Positions 21,701 through 33,069 of a stretch of 64,000 bases of DNA are shown piece by piece. The number at the start of each line of letters is the position of its first letter. Position 1 is the first letter of the stretch. Origin of the DNA: Phytophthora sp. 'mugwort' (taxonomy: Eukaryota > Oomycota > Peronosporomycetes > Peronosporales > Peronosporaceae). The stretch covers positions 4,030,001-4,094,000 of the forward strand of contig JAUCEF010000005.1 in the NCBI GenBank assembly GCA_033558025.1, written 5' to 3'. Under the pieces are notes generated by a model. The model was not told the origin of the DNA and made no database searches. It saw only the letters and a list, made by a program, of their open reading frames with translations. The position numbers and the translations under genes are program-made.

Positions 21701-22540
21701 GACAGAGGTTTCAGGTAGTAACTCGCGTAGGCGTGGATTGACTACAAGTGCTACCAAGTACACAACACCTTGCGCACATGAAGCGTGACTTCCGGAAAGT
21801 ATGCAAAATCTCAGCGAATGGCAGTTCAGAAGTCCCTGGTCTGAGGGGACTGTTACCAAAATAGGTATATATAAGACTGAATATATTTATAGTGATCACT
21901 TTTAATGCGTTTACATACTAACTATAAGCCAACTATAAAGTACCCTAGATGTTATCCTATTGGGTGGTTCTGAGGTCTTTGTACCATATGTGTTGTACCC
22001 ATTCGAGATGTTGGCTACATCACTCAGGGGTACTTGGGCACACCATTCTGAAGAGTGACTTGGCACTCTTCATGTAACCCATGGGGGGGGGTCAACCTAT
22101 AAGTAAGTGGGCATGTATAACGTGTTTTACACAATACATGTAACGAGGTTAATATACTTTCCTGGATGCGCGCAGAAGCATGTCATTCCGTTGTCGAATG
22201 ATAGCAAGGTCGCCGCAGGTTGCTCCGTTGCGGCTTGCAACACCGCTCCCGTGGAAGACCACACGAACATGCAACGTTGCCGAGGAAGGACACCCGGCGT
22301 TACGAGCAATGTCATGAGCAACGTAGTAGTGACCGTAGGACGAGCGAGGAGACAGTAACGACAGCTTGTCCTTAGCTCCAGGAAGGAGGGAGCACCTCAA
22401 GCCTAGCTCGAGTACTAACTTTTCAATCGTCTTCATACTTCGCAAGCACTAAGTTCACGACCCCCACTCCGCCAATCTTAAACTATATGGCCAGCGACCT
22501 ACCTCTTGCCGAATGCCATTCCGACAATTTAAGCAGCGAC
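21700..22540. other. Possible Gypsy 5' LTR/leader and flank
   Basis: No gene was recognised. The minus strand from about 22090 to 21700 is a candidate LTR plus leader by position and by A+T-rich promoter-like words, but without a second copy it is unproven. A G8 run occurs at 22083-22090. Confidence 0.25.
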
Positions 22541-22544
22541 GGGT

Positions 22545-23420
22545 TTGATTGCAGTGATGCAAACCGATGAGACGATCATCCTTTATCCAATGCCAGCCAA
22601 AACGTTGGAGTCCACGGACGGAGAAAAGAATGGAGATCGCCAACGTCTGGGCAGAGGAGAACTTCTACCTGTTAATGTTGAAAGAGCCAACCAACCCATC
22701 ACTGGGGGGGGCAAGTTTATCACCCACAGGGGTATTGCTATACCTGATGGCTTTCTCCACGAACTATCGATGCAGTGTCTACAGACGCACGGGTTGCAAG
22801 GCCAAGCTTTTTGTGACAGATGCCAGGACCGAGATTCTGGTGAGCATGAGCCACGATGCGCTTCAGATGTCCGCCACCCGATAAGTTCAAGGGCGACTGA
22901 GGACCAGATGCTGCTGGCGACTGATGAAAATAGAGTGGCCTGCGTACCACTCCACCCTCAGGTATTCGGCATACAATTCGCGACAAGTTCTACAGCAATG
23001 ACAATTTAATTTGTACAGCAATAACGAACTTGGGGGTTTGCATCGAGTTAGGGTTGGGCTGCATCCTCAGCCTGTTGATCAAATGCGGCAGCACCAAATC
23101 CCCCTTTTCGTCGATGATGTGCCAGTGCAGTTCTACCAACTTGTGATTATCATGATGTACGACAACATGCCTGTCATGTGTTTGCCCGTATTTAAGTGCT
23201 AACGGCGAGCAAGGCAACTACGTCTACAATCATTTGCTGCACTTCATTCTTCAGTGCAACCAAGAGAAAAATTGATGAGCTTGATGACGCATTTTCAGTC
23301 GCATGCTCAAATGTCACGCAGTTCATTGGTGCCATTGAAGAGCAGAGCCGCCAAATGTCCGATTTTTAGCAGACATTTTAAACCGCCGCGCTCGCGCTCC
23401 ATCTGATCTCGAACCCGACC
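22545..23420 (+). pseudogene. Degenerate MULE transposase fragment (copy 3)
   Basis: One frame (22567-22884) contains YRCSVYRRTGCKAKLFVTD, a FLYWCH-like zinc-binding segment usual at the N-terminus of oomycete MULEs. Further on, frames give NQIPLFVDDVPVQFYQLVIIMMYDNMPVM-like text (23090-23180), GNYVYNHLLHFILQCNQEKN (23215-23275) and NVTQFIGAIEEQSRQMSDF (near 23310-23370). The order fits a MULE core, with many stops and frame changes and a G-run at about 22705. Confidence 0.5.
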
Positions 23421-23474
23421 CGGGTTCAGATGGATACAGAAGGTGTTGGAGTTCTACCCCTCCCCAGCGCGAGA

Positions 23475-23525
23475 GCCTGTACTAGACACGTTTCTGAAAA
23501 AAACTTATCCTGTACTAGACACGTT
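23475..23525. repeat. Short direct repeat CCTGTACTAGACACGTT
   Basis: The 17-bp word occurs twice, starting near 23475 and 23508, at the right edge of the MULE fragment. It is followed by a T- and A-rich stretch. Its meaning is unknown. Confidence 0.6.
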
Positions 23526-23864
23526 AAAATGGTTTGACGTAAAAATTGTATGGGTCATACAAACTTCAATTCAGCAGGGGTAGGGATGAATCCTATCGTT
23601 CCTGCTGCATCCTTACATAGTCGTGCTCTTCACTTAGCTTTCGTATTTTTCAGAAATTTTGATACAGAGGTTCTCCTCAGATCAGTATTGGGGATTAGAG
23701 ATGATTTTCCGCGCCACTAGTTTCGAGCTCATTTCAGAAATCTCCCCCGTTGGCGCACAGGTCTAGTGTTGCTGCTTCCAAGGACTCGTGGCCCGGCCAA
23801 GCCCCCCCCCCCCTCTCTGACCACCCTACACCACGCCAAATGGCCTTCAGAGCGCGCTGGCCGA

Positions 23865-24315
23865 GAAATAAAATATGTTTAAAAAATAATAGGAGCATAC
23901 ATAAAAATTTAAACTTATTAATATTAAAATAAAAAAATGAATTTATATTAAAAATTAAGATATCGAACAGAAATAAAACATGAAAAACGTAAAACAACTT
24001 TAAAAAAAGAGTATTTGAAAAACAACAATTTCGGAACTTTTATGAATGTATTCATGAATATCAACTATAGCATTTATTTCAAAATTTATCAAAAGAATTA
24101 TATTAAAATAAATATATTAAAAATGATTTATAAATTAAAAATATTTTTAACATATTTTAATTACAAAAAATTAAAACATTAATAGATATAAATATAGTAA
24201 AAACATCAAATAATATAAATATGCATGTTTATACTAAAAAATATTATATATTGTCTTATAATCAAATTATTAAATTTTTAAATATATATTATATATTAAT
24301 AAATATATTTATTTA
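23865..24315. other. Extremely A+T-rich island
   Basis: About 450 bp are roughly nine-tenths A+T by eye, in sharp contrast with both flanks. All plus-strand frames are full of stops, and the minus strand has only a short Phe/Leu-rich open stretch. The island ends abruptly at 24315, immediately before readable piggyBac coding sequence. It could be organellar DNA, an A+T-rich satellite or a decayed repeat. Confidence 0.85.
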
Positions 24316-24318
24316 GAG

Positions 24319-27300
24319 AGAGCTGACGAAGCTAGGCTGGACGTCGAAGAGGCCCAGTGGACTCTCGGATGAACATACGTACCTAAAGCCGGGCAAGACC
24401 AAGAAAGACGTAGAGAACGAGGATTTCTTCGTTGGGGCAGAGGCGCTCATGAAATATCTGAATCGCTGTGATAGAGGTAAGGCCATCCTGTGTATCATTG
24501 GTTCTGATGCAATGAATCTCACACTGCATGCATGTTTAGAAGAGATGGAAAGGGAGCAGCGCCAGACAAGCTCGCCAGACCCTCCAGTCGCTGAGGGCCG
24601 ATCAAGCTGTAGATCAAGGCATCGAGCGTGGAAGCACAGAACAGAGGAGGAGACGTGGATGGCATCTCAAGCCATCAGAGAGGTAACGGATGAGTGGCTT
24701 GTATGATGCACTGTCCGTCCCTAAAGTTATCGTGTATGGTACAGACATGCAAGGGACAAATAAGACCAGCGTCTCCGATACCCGAGCTGGAGAACCCGAC
24801 ATTTCCTCAGACACGACCGTTGATGAGCAACCAGGTAACCGATGACCGTTTGTATCATACTTTTTCTGATTCTGACGTTATCGTGTATTGTACAGACAAT
24901 TCACTCGTTGAACCTCGTCGAGCCAAGGGGCAGCTCATACCAACCTCACCGCACGTGGCTAGCGATGACGGACAAGCTTCGAGTTCATCATCGTCACCAC
25001 AAGTCTTTAGATCACCTGGTATTGTCGTAGTTGTGCTGCTGTGGGTGGGTGGATGTTCTGACGGCTAGCTTGCTGTATGGTTGCTACTTTAGGAGCACTT
25101 TCGTCTCGCCGGAACCTTGCAGAGTCATTCGCAGCGTAGAGTGGGTCGGGCAGTGAGTCTGTGCAGTCAGAGAGTGAGCACAGCGTCGTGAGTTCCAATG
25201 AACATGAAGACACGCAGGAGGATAGTGGAGCTGTAGCTGGTGCAGTTGTTGGTACGCTAAAGGTGTCTACACACGATAAGGCTTGCTGTGACTGACCTGT
25301 ATCGTGTATTGGACTACATCAGACGACCCAAACATAGTGATGCCTGGAGACGAACCAGATGACTATGCAGCACTGGATTCGGATGGTGATAACGAAGTTG
25401 CATCAGTTTATGGTGACGATAAGGATGGCGGCCCTGTTGAGCCTGCCGCTGAGAACGCGCCACGCGTACCTGATCTCCATTTTGAGCTTGCACTGCTTGC
25501 CGCTGTGGGAGGTGCTCACCAGATTGCACGAAGAAACGTACACAAGCGCGTTCTCACTGACATCAAGCACAATGGATGGAGCAGTCCGAGTAAGGAAGAA
25601 CCGTATCCTTACATGCATGAGCCATATGATGCTCGACCCGCGGACTGGACGAAGGAGAACTACCCAGGTATATATGCTGGCGAAAGCGGCCCCACAGCTG
25701 AGGCACTCGCTGCCGCTACAAGCCCATCAGGGGCGTTCTTTCGCTTCGCACCGCCGCAGCTTTGGGAGAAGATCGCTGGCACCAGTTATGACTACTTCGA
25801 AGAGACCCCGATTCACGTGTAGCGGCGCCGCATGCAAAGCAGCAAGCCCGTCATCGCAAGCGACCCGAGCTCCAAGTGCAATCACTGCAGCAGAACGAAG
25901 CCTACTTGCTAAAGCAACCTGACATCTCTGGGAGAGAGCTGTCTGTGTTCATCGGGCTGCTGATTGCCCATACAATCGCACCAAACAAGGAGAAGTTCGA
26001 AAACCATTGGAAGACGAGCAATGAAGGAGCTATCCCTTGTGGCTGCTTCAATTCCTTCATGACGCGCGATCGGTTCGCGCATATATCGCGGAATCTCCAC
26101 TTATTAGCAATAATTCCGACTCACGTGCTGCCACGGATCGTGCCTGGAAGCTGCGTCCAGTGATCAACGCCCGCCAAGATACATTCAAGGCCAATTTCAC
26201 TCCACCCCCCGTCATGGCCTTTGATGAAGCCATGCTGCCGTCAAGATCGAGCTTCAACCGAATGCGCATCTCATGAAGGACAAGCCGCATCGCTGGGGCA
26301 CGAAGCTCTTCATGCTGTGCTGCTCGCAGAGTGCATATTGCATCCGGTAAGTGCAAGCGTGCCGATGGCACGCTTTCTTTTTTTTGGCTCTAAAGTTCGT
26401 GCCTAATACCATTATGTGTTTTGATAATGGGTACATTACTGGTTCGAAGATTACTGCGGCAAGCGTCAGATGCAGGACAGCAGCACTCTGCCAGACAAGA
26501 AGTCAGGCCCAGCTGCAGTAGTGCGGAATCTTAGACATGTCTTCGGCGCGTCGGGACCTCGTGACTTCCGCCTCATAGTGACTGACCGATTCTACACGTC
26601 GGTGGTCCTCGCGATGCAGCTCCTGACGATAAAGTTCTACACTGTTGGCACAATCATGATGAACAAGCAGGGCCTCGGTGAAGCCATCCTACCACCGAAG
26701 CTGAAGAACGGACGACGGGCATCAAACAAGCGACCCCACCATATTAACAGAGCGACGTTCGAATGGTGCACTCAGAGCATGTTCCGGTGCTGAAAGCGGT
26801 GCGGTGGTATGACAACCAGGGTGTCCACATTCTGCAACTGGTAGTAGCGGAGAACGAGACAGAATTGTGAGGCGAAAACAGGAGACTGGTGGAGAGGCTG
26901 AGTTGATGGCCCCGCGCATTGTCGAAGATTACCAGACTTGGGGGGGGGGATTTCCACGACCAGCTGCGCCTCTAGAGGTAAGTTGTCTTATCGTGTATTG
27001 ACATGATTGATGCTGGCTCTAATCGTGTCTGATACTCTGATAGATATTCGCTGCAGTTTGCTCGACGCTACAAGAAGTACTACAAGGCGCTATTTCTCGG
27101 CCTAATTGATCTAGTGATGATCACCGCATTCATCGTGTACAACTGGCGTCACTCTATCGTTGGTAAAACCAAGGTATCGCACATTGAGGTTTGAAGCAGC
27201 TGTACTTGGAGCTGGTTCATGAGGAAGGAAGAGTGGACGGAAATGCTGCGTCAGCGCGGTCTCAATCCGACACCTACCAAGAAACGACGGATAGCTACAG

Positions 27301-27757
27301 ACCACGTGCCCGTGCAGAGTGATGAATGGCGCAAAGGAAACAAGCATACTGAGAACGTGGACACCAGAAAGCGCAGGCAGCGTGCCTGCAAGGTCTGCTC
27401 AGTACTCAAGCATACAGACGAGTCTCGAGGAGGGGAGACAACATTCTACTGCAGTGGTTGCAAGCTCAAGACCGCTTCGAAGAATGCGCAGGCCGCTCGT
27501 GTGTTCCTGTGCAATAAGTCAAGCACACCAGCAACGGCGTGGCAGTCTCATGCTTCGAGATCTGGCACAAACATTGGAAAGACGGTACACTGATTCCGCA
27601 GACGCGCAGTAAACGCAAGATTCGCGCGCGGAAGCCAGCTCAATCGGCCGGCAGTGGCGTTAGCAGTGGTGATGACAACAACTCTGTCGCGTCGAGCGGT
27701 GAGTCTGGTAGTGATGATCTTCAACAAGCAAAGCGGCCGCGCCGTGACGCAGATTAG
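24319..27757 (+). pseudogene. PiggyBac-type transposase, broken
   Basis: Frames in order read RELTKLGWTSKRPSGLSDEHTYLKPGK and EDFFVGAEALMKYL (24319-24470), then acidic linker text. From 25304 to 25822 comes an acidic stretch followed by FRFAPPQLWEKIAGTSYDYF. The DDE_Tnp_1_7 core follows: SGRELSVFIGLLIAHTIAPNKEKF (25920-26000), FTPPPVMAFDEAMLPSRSSFNRMR (about 26200-26270), GPAAVVRNLRHVFGASGPRDFRLIVTDRFYTSVVLAMQLL (26510-26630), and the Asp-containing later part near 26940-27130. The C-terminus (27219-27757) has a Cys-rich zinc-like domain (RACKVCSVLKH...FYCSGCKL...VFLCN...CFEIWHKHW) and a basic tail. Frameshifts and stops occur throughout. Short candidate introns are at 24683-24744, 24835-24895 and about 26346-26450. 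Confidence 0.8.
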
Positions 27758-28940
27758 TTTGGCAGCAGATTCTGGCTCTTTTTGGGCTCCTTGCTTTCAA
27801 TATACTGCTTGATGTTGCTGATTTCCATCTGTCCCTATTCTCTAAATCGACAAACGAATGGATCGTCTTCCTCAGGACACGTTACCAGACTGGTGTCTTA
27901 GACACCATAAGTGCGCAAAGTTGTACCCCGCGCATACGTTTGTGTGGTCCGTACACGATAGTGCTAGCGGGAAGTATCGAGGTTAGGGCCATGTCTCGGC
28001 TCTCGTTGATACACGATTTCAAACATATTGAATATTGTATGCACGCCCATCTTTAGGATAAATCTTAACGTGTATAGGGTTTCGCCAAACAGGCGCAAGC
28101 AAATCGCTTCGCGCCGAGGGGTTAAAAGTCGATAAACAATTCGTCCAGCCTTTCAAAGCCACTTCGGACCTATTTTAGAGCTGCTACTTACCTCTATATC
28201 CGTATACATATTTAGTTTCCAAAAAAATATAGCATTGCAGTTTAGTAGGAATTGTTTTTAGTGGCTTTGTATGAATCAAATTGAGGGTAGAGATTGAAAT
28301 TATGACTAAGTTTTAGGCTTTATACAAATCGTTCCCTTGTGAAGGAGGTCACTCCAGCTTCGCCCATATAGCAAAACTCTAGAATCACAATGCACCCAAC
28401 ACAGCAAGAATGCTCATCGGTTTGCTCCTACCGCTTCACCTCTTGGAACGCTAGCGGATTTCCACCCCTCAGATGGGTCTCCACTGTCAAGGCTAGGGTA
28501 ATCTTAATATCCTCGTACACACTTCGCTGTGGGCCAAACACGTGAGTGACACCACTACCCACGACAGCACGAAATATTGTCCAGGTTCAAATTGATACAA
28601 CTGATCACATGGTCCTTGGAGTGTTGGAGGCCCCGTACAATACTGCAATCGTTCGTTTAGTCGCCTGCAATACGAACGTCCAAAGTATCGGATTAACAAA
28701 ACCGACACTCCAGTTGCGTTTCCGAGGGCCATAAATCTAGCTGTCATGCATGTCGTATCCAGTCATGACTTCTCCCGTCGTTTTAGCAGCAGTGCCCTCT
28801 GCACTTTTCGCCTTCCATGCCCGTTTCACTCAAATTCAAGTATTTATGTTCGTCCTACACATAACAACAGAGGGTATGTTTTTGTGTGAATGCGTGATTT
28901 TTTCTACATCAAAACTGCACGAACTGTGTTCCGAATGGAG
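27758..28940. other. Intergenic region
   Basis: No gene family was recognised on either strand. Small open frames at 28493-28747 and 28546-28734 overlap in opposite directions and look like chance. Confidence 0.5.
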
Positions 28941-28942
28941 GC

Positions 28943-29249
28943 ACTACAGACAACGACTAAAAAAGCTGGCAACGAAAAACTCGGCAGTGCCGATCCATGT
29001 CCATAACTCCTAAAAAAAACCGAATCCATAAATTAGCCAATAGAATGCTGGAGCACATAACTTAAACCAATCAACAACGAGATTTATGTAATTATCTAGC
29101 AAGTAAGTCCTTTGTTGTTCGACTCGATGTCATTTCATCCAATCGAATCCTGATTTTGTCAGTGCCGAGTTTTTCTTTCGGGTGCAGCAGCTGAACTATA
29201 CTATGTGGGATGGGGTTCAACGCTGCCGGCTTTTTAGTCGTTGTCTGTA
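28943..29249. repeat. Inverted-repeat element (MITE-like)
   Basis: Bases 28945-28971 (TACAGACAACGACTAAAAAA...) are complementary to 29222-29249 with about two mismatches and an indel. A second arm segment, GAAAAACTCGGCA near 28975, pairs with the complement near 29161-29175. The spacer is about 150 bp. The structure resembles a small non-autonomous fold-back element. The flanks out to 30260 contain no recognised gene. Confidence 0.55.
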
Positions 29250-30267
29250 CCCTTCATACCGGCCATTCCACTTTTTCAACCAGGCTTTTGTGAGATCTAC
29301 CTCGCAAAAGGTTGTGTTAGCGTCCAGGACATCATCATTGCTCGCAACTGTTTTAGTGGTGCCGGCCCTAAGTCATTCCACTTCACAATCAAATTTCCTG
29401 ATGGTGCGCCTCGAAGCAGAGTATAACGTTGTCTTCAGCGGTTTTAGGACGAAGTGAGTGTACTTCGATGCTTGTTCTGTGAACTGACTGTTGTTGACAG
29501 AACAACCTGTTTGTTGTTATTTTTCTTGCACCTGCATCTTTGTACAGACGCTGTAGCTTCCGTGCCGTCGCGTTTATTAGTTATGTTTATACAACAGGGG
29601 TGAGTCCATTCCACTTTTCTCTTACTCGTGTCCGTGGATGCTGCGGATATCAATGCTCGCGAAGTTAAAGATGGCGGCATCTCTAATCGACAACTACAGC
29701 GCCTAGAGAAAAGCCTCGGCTTACCAAGCCAATTATTCTAAGACGCGACAGATCGTGGATGAGCTCACAGACTTGATGTCGGCGCAATACCTGCATATAG
29801 TGCGGCTGAAACCTTTTTTCCGCTGCAGCCTACATGAAGGTCGTATTGCCTCTTTTGCCGAGCGATACATGGATGCTGGCGTTTCCCTACTACCCAGCAA
29901 TTTATGACCAGCAAAGTTATCTCTCGGGTCAACGTAAATACAATGGCTGTGCTGGACCATGCTTTGGATTCAGAAGAAGACAAGCCCGAGAACTAACCAA
30001 ATCAATATGAGATGGAAAGCTCGCAGACTGATGAGCCCCCGGTTTCAAATTTAAAGCCTGACAGTAATGTTTTTTTTACAAGTTACAAGCTTTCTCCACC
30101 ACATAATATATCGGGGAGGGCACAGAAAAAGTCATCTTACTAAGCCATTCTATTATACAGCCCAGTATTTCGGGGAAGCGTCCAATCAGGGTTACATCGA
30201 TTCTTCTGCCCACTACGGGACGCTGACGCAATTTCGAGGGCCAAGGTAGCCAATATACTACCCTGGA
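29250..30267. other. Intergenic region with unrecognised remnants
   Basis: A few readable fragments (for example RLDVGAIPAYSAAETFFRCSLHEGRIASFAERYMDAGVSLLPSN near 29770-29905) may be decayed coding sequence, but I do not recognise them. Confidence 0.35.
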
Positions 30268-30873
30268 TCAAGTTTGACGAAGCAATGATGGCGCTTTGCG
30301 CCCGTAATTTGACGCATGCTGGCTGACCTGCTTCACCAACGCAGATAGCTCCTGGTCTTCACCGTCAATCTGAGATGTGATCCAACGCGGTTGATCTCCC
30401 GTTGTACGCGTCCTCAGCCCATGCTTTGAAGGTAGCATCGTCAGATATAACCTCATTTATTAAAAAGACATCTAGATCGCTTTCTTCAACGAGCCCCACT
30501 TGATCTCAATGATTGTTTGTGTTGTTGAGCAAGGGGGAACGCCACCACGTATGTGCATCGACTACTCCTGCTTGCAAACATTCAAATTATTCATGGAGGA
30601 CTGGTAGAACGTGCTACCATTGTCACTTAGGTTGTGACGCAATCCAGAACGCTGTATCACGTAGTCTTCATCGCTCTTAGCGTAATGTGAGCACTTGTTG
30701 CCCCTTTTTATCGCATTCTTCACTATGGTTGAAGCCGCCACGCGGCGGCTAGCCTGTTCGACAATCCATTTCTGCGCATGTGGCAGGCACAGCAGCTGCC
30801 TGGATTCCGGAAACGATTCTTGCATGGCACCCTTCGCATGAAAAGCTTTGTCCAACAAACTAAAGTAATGCAT
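30268..30873 (-). pseudogene. Degenerate MULE transposase fragment (copy 4)
   Basis: The stretch 30873-30562 contains QESFPESRQLLCLPHAQKWIVEQASRR, like the HxxxW segment of MULE cores, and YAKSDEDYVIQRSGLRH. Downstream frames give a form related to NTTQTIIEIKWGSLKKA, corresponding to the conserved N-N-R-I-E-S-K-W segment, then text rich in polar residues. Frame changes and stops are present. It differs from the MULE copies near 1-6 kb. Confidence 0.5.
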
Positions 30874-31004
30874 GCTAACCTGTTGACCTATTCAATACGC
30901 CTACAATAAAACTGAGTACTACATCGATCGCTTTAGTCCACCTCGTATTCGTTGTCGCGTCTCAATTTGTCAAAACAACATGGACGGCGAAGATAAACAG
31001 TCTT

Positions 31005-31064
31005 CAACGCGTTGCAATATCTTGCGCGACGATAAAATATCTTTTAAGATATCGCAACGCGTTG
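31005..31064. repeat. Short palindrome with 19-bp arms
   Basis: The arms 31005-31023 and 31046-31064 are complementary with one mismatch (CAACGCGTTGCAATATCTT against its partner) around a 22-base loop. The complementarity continues outward for a few bases with an indel. Confidence 0.75.
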
Positions 31065-31291
31065 AGACGGACGATTTATCGCCCGTTATCGGGGATTCAT
31101 TCAGGTGACGAGGGTTCAATTACGCCGCGGAGAACAGATTGCTGAACCTACACAAGCTATCGGTCCCTGAGAAGCGCAACCGGCTTGTGGGCCGCATCGT
31201 CAAAGCGTACGATGTAGTTAGTGAAAGCAGTGTTAAGAACGCTTGGCAAAAAGAAGAAACGTGATAGACTCACCAGATATGGCGGGGGACG

Positions 31292-31585
31292 TCAGCAGGT
31301 GCACCTACTGTCTTGGAATCCCGGCACCAAGGTTACCCTTTTCGGGCGATTAACTTTGCAATCGTGGGACACGTCCTTGTCGGTCTGTCTAAGCAACTTT
31401 GTAAATTTGGGCGTCAACTGGTCCAGCGCATCCGGCAGCAGGTACGTGACGATGACCGTAGCCTCCGAAAGGTCTTCCTTGAGCAAGTCACCGTGCGATA
31501 CGCTCACGAGCTGCTGTAAGTCATTGGCGGCTATCAGCTCGCGAAAGCGCTTGATCAGGAACGGTACTATTTCAGGAGAATCCAT
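31292..31585 (-). pseudogene. Truncated SAM-dependent methyltransferase remnant
   Basis: The readable part is KRFRELIAANDLQQLVSVSHGDLLKEDLSEATVIVTYLLPDALDQLTPKFTKLLRQ. It resembles the second half of a Rossmann methyltransferase of the FAM173/ATPSCKMT type: post-motif I helix, then the D-L-S-x-A-x-V-V-x-x-Y-L-L/F-P strand and helix. The glycine-rich SAM-binding motif expected upstream is missing, and the C-terminal text after FQDS runs into unrelated sequence. I treat it as a fragment left by a duplication or deletion. It is unlikely to be functional. Confidence 0.5.
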
Positions 31586-31696
31586 TATGCTCTTATTAGT
31601 AGCCGGTTCGCCGGTTACCTCAATTTATGTTCGCCACGTACTATTACGTGCATGAAGTGTGGCGTATTTGAGCGCCACAGGAATGTTTGACGACGC

Positions 31697-31703
31697 TCAC
31701 TTT
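31697..31703 (+). promoter_or_regulatory. Oomycete Inr-like element
   Basis: TCACTTT fits YCAYTYY within GCTCACTTTTGCCGC. It lies 44 bp upstream of the ATG at 31747 and downstream of the next in-frame ATG-like start at 31687, so it helps to choose 31747. Confidence 0.5.
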
Positions 31704-31746
31704 TGCCGCTAAAGACGCCGCCGCAAGTATATTTTTCTCTCTCGTC

Positions 31747-33069
31747 ATGGTGTTCGGAACAATACGCCATGCTGCCCAGCAGCTCCGCTGTAGCTGTGTT
31801 GTTCAGCGGCTCCGCCAGTCGTCCGGGACCGCTGGCACTCGCCACGCCGCTGCTTCTACGCCCTTTGCCAGTGCCCCGCGCGCCACTTCCACCTTCGTAC
31901 AGGCTGCCCATGTTAATGGTGCACCGCTCGCCGCCGAGCCACAACTCGTGAAGGCGGATCCCACTGGCGTCGTGGCTAGCATCGCCATGATTGGTGCCTT
32001 GGTTGGCGTGGGTAAGATGTGGTGGGATGCGTCGTCGTCTCCGTCTTCCTCGCCGGAACCCCTGGTCTTCCAGGAGATCCCGCAGGACGAAATCGTGATC
32101 TTCTTCGCGGAGCTTACGGCCGCCGTCAAGGAACTCTTCGTATGTGTGCTATATAGAATATGTGCTGCTTGTTAGGGGTGAACTACTGACGTTTTATTGT
32201 GTATATTGATTGACAGAAATTACTGCCGGAGATTGAGAACGCCGTTCGCAAGTACATGGAGGACAACAACCATGAGCCGACCGACGCCGAGTTCAAGCAG
32301 GCTACTTTGTCGCAGCTGTACCAGAAGATGGAGGACATCGAGAGGCAACTCGTTGCCAAACGCCAGTGGAGCCGTCAGAGTCTCGAGTTTGCGCTTGAGA
32401 AATACGCGCAGGACCCGGAGATCCTCAAGCTCCAGGGCGACCTGAACACCGTCATACAATCGTAAGCTGGCCGTGTTTGGGGTGTTGTGGTCTCCTGAAG
32501 ATCGAGAGAATATTGACGCTCGTATTTTTTTTTCATGCCGCAGTGTTTTCCCTGCTCCAGAGCCGGTGGAGATCCCTGAGGATCTCACTGCCGACAAGAC
32601 GCTGGCGATCCTGAAAGAGATGGTGGCAGGTATGGAGAAGGCCATGGCGGATATGATTTCCCACGCCCGGGGAGAAGGCATCACCGATGTGCAAATGGCT
32701 ATGGAGGAGTTCCAGAACCTGTATATGGAGCATGTAGAGCAGATGACGCAAGCCCAAATGAAGGCCAACGGCATTTCGCAGGAGGTAAGCACGTGCATGA
32801 GCCTCCAATTTGAAGTTTACGTTGGTTTCTGACGTATTTGTGCGATTGATGGTTCGATTACAGATTTTCACTGCTGCTTTGCAAAAGTACCACACTGAAA
32901 GCGCGCAGTTCCGGCAGCAGGTGGAGCAAATCTACGCTCAGCAGGCGATTGCGTATGTTGAAATGGATTCTTTTGCTTTTTGTGTTTGGGGCCATTCTAA
33001 CGTTAACGCGGTTTCCGTGATGTTGTGTACAGCTTTCAGAAGATGGGTGTGCCAGTGGAAACCCAGTAG
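31747..33069 (+). CDS. Putative mitochondrial single-pass membrane protein, five exons
   Basis: Exons are 31747-32139, 32217-32461, 32544-32784, 32864-32952 and 33033-33069. All introns have GT-AG ends and the joined frame is open for 334 aa. The first 50 residues are rich in Arg, Ser and Ala and contain no acidic residue, like a mitochondrial presequence. Residues 73-92 (TGVVASIAMIGALVGVGKMW) form one likely membrane segment, followed by Trp-Trp-Asp and a Ser/Pro linker. The rest (about 105-334) is acidic, helical and soluble (IPQDEIVIFFAELTAAVKELFKLLPEIENAVRKYM; EDIERQLVAKRQWSRQSLEFALEKYA). The protein ends GVPVETQ. I do not recognise the family, and no enzyme motif is visible. Membership in an inner-membrane complex is a guess. 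Confidence 0.8.

Noticed and set aside
31687..31746. Upstream start for the mitochondrial-type protein
   Set aside because: It lies before the initiator-like element at 31697 and adds 20 residues unlike a presequence start.
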